Positions 56,576-64,000 of a stretch of DNA of 64,000 nucleotides are shown here, piece by piece (within the stretch, counting starts at the first letter, position 1; every line of letters starts with the position of its first letter). The position numbers and the translations under genes are program-made. Below the pieces are notes generated by a model, which saw nothing but the letters and a program-made list of their open reading frames with translations, did no database searches and was not told the DNA's origin. This DNA is from Clostridia bacterium (GTDB lineage: Bacteria > Bacillota > Clostridia > Oscillospirales > CAG-272): NCBI GenBank assembly GCA_017942005.1, contig JAGAVJ010000037.1:109398-173397 (forward strand), read 5' to 3'.

Positions 56576-57550
56576 ATGTGTACTGCTGCAACGTATCAAA
56601 CAAAAGATTTTTATTTTGGAAGAACGCTTGACTATGACTTTTCCTATGGTGAAGAAATTGTAATTACCCCGCGCAGGTATTTGTTCCCCATGCGGCATGA
56701 AATGGCGCTTTCCACCAATTATGCCATCATCGGCGCTGCCTGCGTCATAAACGGGATGCCGCTTTATTATGACGGCGTCAATGAAAAAGGATTATGTATG
56801 GCAGGACTGAACTTTGTCGGAAATGCCGTTTATAATGATCCCAATAAAGACATGTATAACGTTGCACAATTTGAATTTATTCCATATATTCTTGGAAGCT
56901 GTGCAAGCGTAGCAGAAGCCGAGATGCTGCTCTCCCGTATCAATCTGACCAAAACAGCGTTTAGCGATACACTTCCCTGTGCGCAGCTGCACTGGATCAT
57001 CTCCGACTGTAAAAAGTGCATCACAGTGGAGTGCGTGGCAAACGGTATGAACATCTACGACAACCCCGTCGGTATTTTGACAAACAATCCGACATTTGAC
57101 AAGCAATTGTTTTCATTGAACCGATATATGGGACTTTCGCCGAAATCACCGAAAAACCGATTCAGTGATAAGCTGAATCTGCATATCTTCAGCCGCGGCA
57201 TGGGTGCAATCGGTCTGCCGGGTGATCTTTCCAGCCAGTCACGGTTCGTGCGTGCAGTGTTTGTAAAACTAAATTCCCTCTCCGGTGAGGACGAGATGTC
57301 GAGCGTCAGTCAATTCTTCCACATTCTGAATTCTGTGGATCAGCAGAGGGGCTGTTGCGAACTTGATGAAAACACGTATGAAATTACCCTCTACACCTCC
57401 TGCTGCAACGCAAGCAAAGGCATTTATTATTATACCGCCTATGACAACCACCAAATTACCGCTGTAGATCTGCACAAAGAAAATCTGGATGGTGATGCAC
57501 TCGTCCGCTATTCCATGATTACAGAAGAACAGATTCATTATCAAAATTGA
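56576..57550 (+). CDS. bsh: Choloylglycine hydrolase family enzyme (bile salt hydrolase type)
   Basis: N-terminal nucleophile hydrolase of 324 residues. Bile salt hydrolases release glycine or taurine from conjugated bile acids. The catalytic residues of the clostridial enzyme are all found: Cys2 (MCTAAT), Arg16 and Asp19 (FGRTLDYD), Asn79 (CMAGLNF), Asn171 (ILTNNPTFD) and Arg223 (SSQSRFVRAVF). GLPGD and the ending ENLDG are also typical. There is no signal peptide, so the protein is intracellular after Met removal. Penicillin V acylases share the fold; GLNF and the PGD loop favour bile salts. The isomerase gene follows after 23 bases. Confidence 0.92.
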   Translation: MCTAATYQTKDFYFGRTLDYDFSYGEEIVITPRRYLFPMRHEMALSTNYAIIGAACVINGMPLYYDGVNEKGLCMAGLNFVGNAVYNDPNKDMYNVAQFEFIPYILGSCASVAEAEMLLSRINLTKTAFSDTLPCAQLHWIISDCKKCITVECVANGMNIYDNPVGILTNNPTFDKQLFSLNRYMGLSPKSPKNRFSDKLNLHIFSRGMGAIGLPGDLSSQSRFVRAVFVKLNSLSGEDEMSSVSQFFHILNSVDQQRGCCELDENTYEITLYTSCCNASKGIYYYTAYDNHQITAVDLHKENLDGDALVRYSMITEEQIHYQN

Positions 57551-57573
57551 TTTTCTGAAAGGACAATTACTAT

Positions 57574-58374
57574 ATGAGAGCGCTTGGCATCAACCTTCAT
57601 GCAACAAAAGGACTGAATACAGCCTGTGAGCTGGACGATGAAAACTATCTGCAAAAAATCGCAGCCCTTGGATTTACCCACATTTTTTCCGGCGTCTTTG
57701 CAGCCCCAAGACAAGCTGCCGTTGCCGATATCTGTTCCAGACTTGGTCTGACCTATGAAACACTGCACGCGCCGTTTGGTCACATCAATGATATCTGGCT
57801 GGATGACGACAACGGCATGCTTGATGAGCTTCTGCACTGTATCGATCACTGCGTCATCGCCGGTGCCGGCATTGCCGTTGTGCATTTGTCCTCCGGACAG
57901 ACGCCGCCGCCGATTACAGACGCAGGACGCGGACGTTTTACACGTCTGGTCGAATACGCGGCAAAACACAATGTCAAAATCGCATTTGAAAATCAGCGGA
58001 TGCTTGCCAACCTGGCGTGGGCAATGGAGACCTTCCCCAGAGAAACCGCAGGCTTCTGCTGGGACTGCGGTCATGAAGCCTGTTTCACGCCGGGAAGACA
58101 CTATATGCCGCTGTTTGCAGACCGTTTGATCTGTACTCATATCCATGACAATCCTGCACGCTTCAATGAAGATTTCCATATGCTGCCCTTTGACGGTGCA
58201 TGTGATTTTGATGAAATCACAAAATCTATCCGCACATCCGGATACACAGGATCGCTGATGCTTGAGGTCAGCGCCGGAAAAACAGACCTTTATGCCAATG
58301 ACACCCCGGATACATATCTGCAAAAAGCGTATGACATCGCCGCTCGACTGCGGCAGATGGTAGACAGTGAATAA
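57574..58374 (+). CDS. Sugar phosphate isomerase/epimerase, TIM-barrel (AP endonuclease 2 family)
   Basis: Single-domain TIM barrel of the xylose isomerase-like family, 266 residues. Metal-binding residues are seen in AIAVVHLSSGQ, VKIAFENQRMLAN (Glu), GFCWDCGHEACF (Asp, His), ICTHIHDNPARF (His) and SLMLEVSAGKTD (Glu). The substrate is unknown. It follows the bile salt hydrolase by 23 bases and is probably co-transcribed; whether the two jobs are linked is not known. Confidence 0.85.
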   Translation: MRALGINLHATKGLNTACELDDENYLQKIAALGFTHIFSGVFAAPRQAAVADICSRLGLTYETLHAPFGHINDIWLDDDNGMLDELLHCIDHCVIAGAGIAVVHLSSGQTPPPITDAGRGRFTRLVEYAAKHNVKIAFENQRMLANLAWAMETFPRETAGFCWDCGHEACFTPGRHYMPLFADRLICTHIHDNPARFNEDFHMLPFDGACDFDEITKSIRTSGYTGSLMLEVSAGKTDLYANDTPDTYLQKAYDIAARLRQMVDSE

Positions 58375-58474
58375 AAAATCGTTCTTTTCTGATGATATAT
58401 AGACTTTCCTCTCAGGAATTCCACACATTTCTTTCCCACCCTTCTGCCCACCTGAAATTTTTTCAGAAAAACAC

Positions 58475-58503
58475 TTGCATTTTTCGTATTTCTATGGTAT
58501 ACT
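58475..58503 (+). promoter_or_regulatory. Sigma-A promoter of the pheST operon
   Basis: TTGCAT (58475-58480), a 17-base spacer and TATACT (58498-58503), just upstream of the T-box leader. Confidence 0.85.
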
Positions 58504-58509
58504 AATATC

Positions 58510-58858
58510 ATATTAAATCAAAATGCGATGAAAAAGACAGCATGCCGATTGGATTGCATCCTCAGAGAAAACCGCCTGCGGCTGAAAGCGGTTATGGTGC
58601 ATAAGCGGCACTGCATTTCCCTTTGGAGCAGGAGAGCAGAACCGGAGGAATCTATTCCCCCGCTGTAGGCTTTCCCGGCAGACCGCCGTCATCCGGTCAT
58701 GTCATAAGCAGCGGACACATGCAGTGTACTGCATACAGAAACTGTTGTGACAGAAAATGAGTTGCCCGCAATCGGTGCGGGAATTCAGGTGGTACCACGG
58801 GAGCAAACGCTCTCGTCCTGAAGCGAATTCGGGATGAGAGCGTTTATTTTTATGACCA
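58510..58858 (+). promoter_or_regulatory. T-box riboswitch (tRNA-Phe sensing, predicted)
   Basis: Leader RNA that binds uncharged tRNA and lets transcription of pheST proceed. The T-box core AGGTGGTACCACGGG lies at 58787-58801, with UGGUACC to pair with the tRNA acceptor end. Stem I, with AGAGAA and its loops, lies at about 58555-58690, and TTC in GGAATCTATTCCCC (near 58650) is a likely Phe specifier. The terminator stem ACGCTCTCGTCC/GGATGAGAGCGT with a T-run is at 58805-58851. Its place before pheS supports phenylalanine. Confidence 0.93.
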
Positions 58859-58861
58859 TAC

Positions 58862-58945
58862 GAAGTCTGAAAATAACGATTCAGACTTTGATTCGCACCA
58901 TTCAATATACAACGATTAGAAGAAAGGAAACTCGAAAACATCATG
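58862..58945 (+). promoter_or_regulatory. Module 1 hairpin before pheS
   Basis: AGTCTGAAAAT...ATTCAGACT (58868-58891) matches module 1 of the purL and ybaK leaders. The other modules are absent, and AAGAAAGGAAAC lies at normal distance from the start. Confidence 0.45.
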
Positions 58946-59971
58946 ATGGAAGACAAAATTGCGGCAATCCGCGCGGAAATTGAAGAAAATATTTCGTCGC
59001 TGGAGCTGTCTGCCGCACTGTACGAATTCCGCAAATCGTTCCTTGACAACAAGGACGGTAAAATTTCCCAGCTGATGAAAGGCATGAAAGATCTTCCCAA
59101 GGAAGAAAAGCCTGCATTCGGCAAGCTTGTCAACGATTTAAAAACGTGGGCAATTGACAAATTCGATGAATACAACGAAAAAATCAAGGCAAAGGAACTG
59201 GAACAAAAGAATAAGGACGAAGCCATTGACGTAACCATGCCCGGTGTAAAAAATGAAGTCGGCGCACTGCATCCGGACACCATGGTCATAGGTGAACTGA
59301 TCGACATTTTCGCCGGTATGGGCTTTGAAATCTATGAAGGCAGTGAAATTGAAAACGACTACTATAATTTCACCGCATTGAACACCCCGAAGGATCACCC
59401 TGCCCGCGACATGCAGGACACCTTCTATGTCTCCGACGATTTCCTGCTCCGCACCCAGACCTCCGCAGGTCAGATTCATGTCATGGAAAACAAAAAGCCG
59501 CCGATTAAAATTCTCTCTCCCGGCAAAGTCTTCCGCTCTGACGACGATGCAACCCATTCTCCGATGTTCTCGCAGATGGAAGGGCTTGTGGTAGATCGGG
59601 ACATTTCGCTTGCCGATTTGCAGGGCATGCTCGACACCTTCTCCGAGCGGATTTTCGGGGAAGGCATCAAGACCCGTCTGCGCCCCTCCTACTTCCCGTT
59701 TACAGAACCGTCCGTGGAAGTGGACGTCTCCTGCTTTGCCTGCGGCGGAAAGGGCTGCAAGCTCTGCAAGGGTACCGGCTGGATTGAAGTGCTGGGCGCC
59801 GGTATTGTCAACCGCCATGTGCTTGAAAACTGCGGCATTGACCCGGATGTCTATTCCGGCTTCGCATTCGGCATGGGCGTCGAACGCATCGCCATGCTGA
59901 AATACGGCATCAACAACATCAAAGCGCTGTTCGAGTCCGACACCAGATTCGCAGAACAGTTCAAAAATTAA
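58946..59971 (+). CDS. pheS: Phenylalanyl-tRNA synthetase alpha chain
   Basis: Catalytic subunit of the alpha2-beta2 enzyme that charges tRNA-Phe. The N-terminal coiled coil covers residues 1-85. The class II motifs are seen: motif 2 in [20 protein letters not shown] and motif 3 in [28 protein letters not shown] and [13 protein letters not shown] are typical. Length 341 residues. ATGs at 58943 and 58946 are adjacent; the choice is arbitrary. Regulated by the T-box upstream, and followed by pheT. Confidence 0.97.
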   Translation: MEDKIAAIRAEIEENISSLELSAALYEFRKSFLDNKDGKISQLMKGMKDLPKEEKPAFGKLVNDLKTWAIDKFDEYNEKIKAKELEQKNKDEAIDVTMPGVKNEVGALHPDTMVIGELIDIFAGMGFEIYEGSEIENDYYNFTALNTPKDHPARDMQDTFYVSDDFLLRTQTSAGQIHVMENKKPPIKILSPGKVFRSDDDATHSPMFSQMEGLVVDRDISLADLQGMLDTFSERIFGEGIKTRLRPSYFPFTEPSVEVDVSCFACGGKGCKLCKGTGWIEVLGAGIVNRHVLENCGIDPDVYSGFAFGMGVERIAMLKYGINNIKALFESDTRFAEQFKN

Positions 59972-59982
59972 AGTGAGGAGGA

Positions 59983-60218
59983 ACGGGCTGTCGCATTAAC
60001 ATGCGCCATCCTATAAAATTCGCCTTTTCGCTTTTCCAAGCGAAATTTCACAGCGGATTTTTGTCAAAATCCACTGTGAAAACGCCGAATTTGGATCACT
60101 TCGTGATCCCGGGCTGTTGCAAGTTGAAAACTTGCAACACCTCCCCGTTTTGTGACTTTGTCATAATTCCGCAAAGAAAGGAAAACTTCGCTTATACGAA
60201 GTTAGGGTTATAAACACC
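59983..60218 (+). promoter_or_regulatory. Long multi-hairpin leader between pheS and pheT
   Basis: Within 236 bases: GGGCTGTCGCATTAACATGCG; a three-way junction with outer AAATTCG/CGAATTT (60016-60092) and inner TTTCGCTT/AAGCGAAA and TTTCACAG/CTGTGAAA; hairpin GGATCAC/GTGATCC (60093-60109); hairpin TGTTGCAAGTT/AACTTGCAACA (60115-60139); TTTTGTGAC and TTTGTCATAA; AAAGAAAGGAAA; hairpin AACTTCG/CGAAGTT (60184-60203); spacer to ATG 60219. A shorter version precedes prfB. Such a structure inside a two-subunit operon is unusual. Confidence 0.65.
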
Positions 60219-62636
60219 ATGTTAGCACCATTAAGCTGGTTAAAGGAATATGTCGATATCGATGTTTCGGCAAAAGAACTGGAAGGTCTTCTGTTCTCCG
60301 CCGGTTTTGAAGTGGAAGAATTAAAGGAAGTCGGCGCAGATATCACAGGCGTTGTGGTGGGTCTTGTGGAAACCTGCGAATTGATTCCGGATACCCATAT
60401 CCATGTCTGTCAGGTAAACCTGGGTGAATACGGTACACAGCAGATTTGCTGCGGCGCGGACAACGTCTGTGTCGGCGGAAAATTCCCTGTCGCTATGGTC
60501 GGCGCGACCGTATATGCAACCGCCAAGGATCATGTCACCGTGGAAGGGGTCATGACGATTAAAAAAGGAAAGCTGCGCGGACAGGAATCCAACGGCATGC
60601 TTTGCTCCGGTACGGAGCTTGGCGTAACGGAAGATATGTATCCCGGCGCCGGCTACAACGGACTGCTGGTACTGCCCAAAGATGCGCCGCTCGGCATGGA
60701 TGTCAAGCCGCTGCTCGGTCTTGACGACTATATCTTTGACATCAGCGTGACGGCAAACCGTCCCGACTGCCAGTCCATCATCGGCATTGCCAGAGAAGTG
60801 GCGGCAGTACTCAAAAAGCCGTTCAAAATGCCGGATCTGTCATACCATACCGACGGAAAAGACATCGATTTCAAGATCACCGTTGAAGCGCCTGAGCTTT
60901 GCCCGCGCTACATTGCGCACTATGTCTCCGATATTCAGATTGCGCCGTCTCCCGCATGGATGCGCCGCCGCCTGTCGCTGGTCGGCATCAATGCCATCTC
61001 AAATGCCGTCGATATCACAAACTATGTGCTGAAGGAATTCGGACAGCCGATGCATGCCTTCGACTTAAACGATCTCGAAAACACGGAAATTGTGGTTCGC
61101 CGCGCAAAAGAAAATGAAACCATTGTAACGCTGGATGAAAAGGAATTCCGTCTGAATCCGGAAAATCTGGTCATCTGCGACAAAAACAAACCTGTTGCGC
61201 TCGCCGGCATCATGGGCGGCTTAAACTCCGAAATCAAGGATACCACGCAGGATGTACTCTTAGAAGCTGCCAAATTCGCACGTGACAATATTCGCAGGAC
61301 CTCCCGTGCGCTTGGTCAGTCCTCCGACTCCTCCCAGCGCTTTGAAAAGGGTCTTGATGAATATACTACCCAGCTCGGTATGAAGCGTGCGCTGCACTTA
61401 ATGGAAGAGATCGGCTGCGGCAAGGTTTCCAGTGCACATTTTGAAGTTTCTGCTGGAAATTCAACAGACGCCCATCCACTGACCGTTTCTGTCCGCCGTA
61501 TGAACCAGATTCTCGGCATTACCGTGCCAAATGATGAAATCATAAACTGTCTTGATGCACTCGGATTTGCCCCGCAGATTGACGGTGACGACCTGCATGT
61601 GATGGTTCCTGCATGGCGCGACGATATCGACGACCATGTACAGGATATCGCAGAAGAAGTCATTCGTTCCTATGGCTATCACCATATTGTTCCTACCTTC
61701 TTAAAGGAGGCGTCGGTCACCGCCGGCGGCAGAAACGCGGATCAAAAGCTTTTACTGCGTGTCAAGAAAACCCTCTGTGCGCAGGGATATTCCGAATCCA
61801 TCTTCTATTCCTTCTTCTCCCCCAAGGACCTGGATATGCTCCGCATTCCGGAGAATGCAAAAGAACGGTACGCCATCCGCATTAAAAATCCGATCAGTGA
61901 AGAGTTATCCCTCATGCGTACAATGCTCTCCGCGTCCATGCTGAACGCGGTTGTGCGCAATCTGCGCCGCGGCAACACCAAAGGCAGATTCTTTGAAATT
62001 GCCAATGTGTTCTATCCCAAGGAACTGCCGCTGAATGCGTATCCGGAAGAACGAAAGCATCTCTGCATCGGTGCATTCGGCGACAGCGAAACCTTCTTTA
62101 CGCTCAAAGGCGCGCTGGAAGCCCTTGCAGAAACCTTCGCCATCAAGCTGACCTTTACCCGCAGCACGACAACCTTCACGCACCCCGGTATGACCGCTGC
62201 GATCTCTCTTGATGGGCAGGAAATCGGTTATATCGGCCGTGTGGCACACGATCTCTGTGCGTCCCTTGCCATTGAAAAACCGGTCTTCCTCTGTGAGCTG
62301 GATTATGACGCACTGCGTCCCGCGCTCGGAAAAGCACTGGTATACAAGCCTGTGCCAAAGTTTGCAGTGGAAACACGCGACCTTGCCCTGGTTGTCGGTG
62401 AAGAGATTACCTGCGCACAAATGGAAGACGCTATGACAGAATCCTGCAAGTATTTGACAAAGGTTTCTCTCTTCGACGTCTATCGCGGCAAGCAGATCGG
62501 TGAAGGCAAGAAGTCCATGGCGTTCAAGCTGGTCTTCACGCCGGACGATCACGAATTTACCGGCGACGAAATTGACAAGTATGTAAAGAAACTCTTGAAA
62601 AAACTGGAATTCATGCTTGGTGCAGAGCTGAGATAG
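60219..62636 (+). CDS. pheT: Phenylalanyl-tRNA synthetase beta chain
   Basis: Structural, tRNA-binding and editing subunit, 805 residues. In order: the tRNA-binding OB domain (about 40-150, LVETCELIPDTHIHVCQVNLG), the B3/B4 editing domain (about 210-390), the B5 domain (about 405-475), the class II-like core (about 490-690), and the FDX-ACB domain (about 710-805, PKFAVETRDLALVV, FKLVFTPDDHEFT). MLAPLSWLKEYVDI is the usual start. Its long distance from pheS (247 bases) is due to the structured leader. Confidence 0.97.
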   Translation: MLAPLSWLKEYVDIDVSAKELEGLLFSAGFEVEELKEVGADITGVVVGLVETCELIPDTHIHVCQVNLGEYGTQQICCGADNVCVGGKFPVAMVGATVYATAKDHVTVEGVMTIKKGKLRGQESNGMLCSGTELGVTEDMYPGAGYNGLLVLPKDAPLGMDVKPLLGLDDYIFDISVTANRPDCQSIIGIAREVAAVLKKPFKMPDLSYHTDGKDIDFKITVEAPELCPRYIAHYVSDIQIAPSPAWMRRRLSLVGINAISNAVDITNYVLKEFGQPMHAFDLNDLENTEIVVRRAKENETIVTLDEKEFRLNPENLVICDKNKPVALAGIMGGLNSEIKDTTQDVLLEAAKFARDNIRRTSRALGQSSDSSQRFEKGLDEYTTQLGMKRALHLMEEIGCGKVSSAHFEVSAGNSTDAHPLTVSVRRMNQILGITVPNDEIINCLDALGFAPQIDGDDLHVMVPAWRDDIDDHVQDIAEEVIRSYGYHHIVPTFLKEASVTAGGRNADQKLLLRVKKTLCAQGYSESIFYSFFSPKDLDMLRIPENAKERYAIRIKNPISEELSLMRTMLSASMLNAVVRNLRRGNTKGRFFEIANVFYPKELPLNAYPEERKHLCIGAFGDSETFFTLKGALEALAETFAIKLTFTRSTTTFTHPGMTAAISLDGQEIGYIGRVAHDLCASLAIEKPVFLCELDYDALRPALGKALVYKPVPKFAVETRDLALVVGEEITCAQMEDAMTESCKYLTKVSLFDVYRGKQIGEGKKSMAFKLVFTPDDHEFTGDEIDKYVKKLLKKLEFMLGAELR

Positions 62637-62644
62637 GGGTATGA

Positions 62645-62695
62645 CTTAGGGAACTTTTTGAAAAAAGTTCCCTAAAACCCTCAAAAACTTTTCAT
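62645..62695 (-). repeat. Terminator-like dispersed palindromic repeat, AGGGAAC stem
   Basis: On the minus strand AAAAGTTTTTGAGGG, TTTT, then AGGGAAC/GTTCCCT around TTTTTTCAAAAA. The layout is the same as in other copies, with its own stem. Confidence 0.75.
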
Positions 62696-62725
62696 CTTGC
62701 ATATTTTTTATTATATAATCTGAAC

Positions 62726-62776
62726 ATGAAAAAGGAACTGTGATACCGATGTATGACAGGCTCCTTTTTATGTTGT
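62726..62776 (+). terminator. Terminator after pheT
   Basis: AAAAAGGA and CTGTGATAC pair with GTATGACAG and TCCTTTTT around CGAT, with one mismatch and a small bulge, followed by T-rich DNA. Confidence 0.7.
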
Positions 62777-62812
62777 TATTTAAAAATTATTACATGTTTT
62801 ATATGGTATTTT

Positions 62813-62880
62813 TTCATCGAACGTTTTTGCGGAGGTGTTTGAGGAGGTGCTTTTTTCAAAAAGCATTTCTTCATCATATC
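62813..62880 (+). repeat. Terminator-like dispersed palindromic repeat, GAGGAGGTGC stem (fourth copy)
   Basis: CGTTTTTGCGGAGG, GTTT, then GAGGAGGTGC/GCATTTCTTC around TTTTTTCAAAAA. Two changes in the right arm are G-U tolerant. It overlaps the stop of the EamA gene and could end both convergent transcripts. Confidence 0.75.
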
Positions 62881-63292
62881 ACAGAACCATGACAAGGGTT
62901 CCTGCGGTCAGCAGAAGAGCGCCGATGGCTGTTTTTGTGGTGAACGGTTCGTGCAGAAAGACTGCGGCAAGAACCAATGTAATGACAAGAGACATTTTAT
63001 CAATCGGTGCAACCTTAGATACTTCCCCACTTTGCAGCGCTTTGTAATAGCACAGCCAGGATGCACCGGTTGCAAGTCCGGAAAGGATTAAAAACATCCA
63101 GCTTTTCCGGCTGATGTCATGAATTCCGTTTTGTGCATTGGTGATAAAGACCATTCCCCATGACATCAGCAGTACCACTGCGGTACGTATCGCCGTTGCA
63201 AGATTGGAATTGACGCCGTCAATTCCGATTTTTGCAAGAATGGAGGTCAAAGCAGCAAACACCGACGATGCAATTGCAAATAAAAGCCACAT
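62879..63292 (-). CDS. EamA-family transporter, single domain
   Basis: Membrane protein of 137 residues with five hydrophobic segments. It is one EamA (DMT superfamily) domain: the start WLLFAIASSVFAALTSILAKIG and the ending LVLAAVFLHEPFTTKTAIGA with the conserved Glu are typical. Full transporters carry two such domains, so this half-size form probably dimerises. The substrate is unknown. AAGGAG lies 8 bases before the ATG. Confidence 0.88.
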   Translation of the reverse strand: MWLLFAIASSVFAALTSILAKIGIDGVNSNLATAIRTAVVLLMSWGMVFITNAQNGIHDISRKSWMFLILSGLATGASWLCYYKALQSGEVSKVAPIDKMSLVITLVLAAVFLHEPFTTKTAIGALLLTAGTLVMVL

Positions 63293-63467
63293 AAAATCGT
63301 CTCCTTTAATGTCATATCGTTTCATCCAATAAAAATGAACTATCATCATCTGAATCCATCTTTTTGTCAATGCGGAAACCGAGTTGACCGCTTGCACATC
63401 GGAAGAATTTCTGGGTATAGTATACCATGTTTTCCATTTTTTGTAAACATCTTTGACTGACAGAGTT

Positions 63468-63818
63468 TTAGTGTTTTTTCCTTTTTATTTTGCGCAAAAG
63501 TACCATAACCCCGCAGAATACAAAAAATACGCCGAACAGCATCCGGACAACATTCCCTGACATCCATTCAGACAAGAAGCCGCCGACCCATACCCCAGGG
63601 ATTGCCGAGACAGTCAGTAAAATCACATAACGCCATGCAATCGAACGCTGTCTGATATGATACGGCATTGCAGCGCCTGCCGATAACATGAAAAATGCCA
63701 GATTGACAGCCCTTGCCCGCGCAATTTCGTAATGCAGGACAAGTGTCAGCCATATCATCAAAAGACCTCCGCCGCCGACACCCATTCCGGCAAGTGCAGC
63801 GGCTGCCATCCCAACCAA
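63468..63818 (-). CDS. TauE/SafE-family half-size permease, start uncertain
   Basis: Membrane protein with one TauE/SafE half: GMAAAALAGMGVGGGGLLM, ARARAVNLAFFMLSAGAAM, and a C-terminal helix pair ending in KIKRKKH. Half-size versions occur in Clostridia, often as tandem pairs, and are linked to export of sulfonates or other organic anions. The only in-frame start is TTG at 63818; the clear ribosome site AGGAGG lies about 20 bases upstream and points to an ATG in another frame (63837). So either the start is unusual or a base is missing between 63818 and 63840. Confidence 0.7.
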   Translation of the reverse strand: MVGMAAAALAGMGVGGGGLLMIWLTLVLHYEIARARAVNLAFFMLSAGAAMPYHIRQRSIAWRYVILLTVSAIPGVWVGGFLSEWMSGNVVRMLFGVFFVFCGVMVLLRKIKRKKH

Positions 63819-63864
63819 TGCATTGACGATAACGCATTCCCTCCTATGAAATCGTTTTATTCAA

Positions 63865-64000
63865 TAAGGGGCAACGCCCCGTCATTCAACAAGCGACCTG
63901 GGGCATTTGCCCCTTAGAATTTCCGTAGGGGATTTTTATCCCCTACGGAAAGACTGAGATGGAACCCGCCGCCTATAAGAGGCGGGGGACATCATGTCGC
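63865..64000. repeat. Array of four hairpins at the right edge
   Basis: GGGGCAACGCCCC (63868-63880), GGGGCATTTGCCCC (63900-63913), a perfect 13-bp stem TTCCGTAGGGGAT/ATCCCCTACGGAA (63921-63950) and CCCGCC/GGCGGG (63965-63986), then the palindrome GACATCATGTC. No gene is seen. The pattern recalls REP-type or IS200/IS605-type subterminal structures, but no transposase is in the window. Confidence 0.6.

Overview
The window looks like chromosome of an endospore-forming, Gram-positive gut Clostridia (Oscillospiraceae-like; inference). The evidence is spoIVA, a pheST operon behind a T-box leader, a release factor 2 gene without the programmed frameshift, sigma-A promoters with 17-nt spacers, polar carbohydrate ABC importers, a GH2 beta-galactosidase and a bile salt hydrolase-type enzyme. 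No tRNA, rRNA, CRISPR array, phage or complete insertion sequence was seen.

Layout: 1-8.5 kb holds an XRE regulator, a DUF1015 protein, a small acidic membrane protein, prfB, pyk and, divergently, spoIVA. 8.7-18.8 kb is mostly one minus-strand series: an AT-rich methyltransferase, an APH-type kinase, a PepD peptidase, a DUF4956/VTC pair, radA, an amidase, the CCA-adding enzyme and a YhcH-acyltransferase fusion. 18.9-25.4 kb has a two-component system, a tyrosine recombinase, a membrane protein, an S1-domain protein and a cyclophilin lipoprotein. 25.7-29.6 kb is a thuA-lacZ sugar locus. 29.9-36.9 kb has a divergent one-chain PurL, MtaB and a VanY-like carboxypeptidase. 37.2-49.9 kb is a minus-strand operon: a large solute-binding protein, two permease pairs, an NHL/TPR/YIP1 protein (frameshifted here) and a DUF5696 protein, with no ATPase gene. 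50.3-58.4 kb has mnmA, a cysteine desulfurase, rnhA, tagA, ybaK, an RlmD/RumA-type methyltransferase, the bile salt hydrolase and a TIM-barrel isomerase. 58.5-62.6 kb is T-box-pheS-pheT. The right end has two half-size transporters and a hairpin array.

The most unusual signal is non-coding. Two families of structured DNA recur. The first is a modular leader family. In nine genes (spoIVA, radA, the response regulator, lacZ, purL, vanY-like, cysteine desulfurase, ybaK, pheT) a hairpin sits directly between the Shine-Dalgarno sequence and a conserved AU-rich spacer ending in the start codon. Several of these also carry an upstream three-way-junction module whose stem changes are compensatory. 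The second is a terminator-like repeat with constant flank and loop but different, always self-complementary stems, found in at least eight copies, all intergenic. Also notable are a PurL whose glutaminase domain lacks the nucleophilic cysteine, and the ATPase-less double-permease carbohydrate system.
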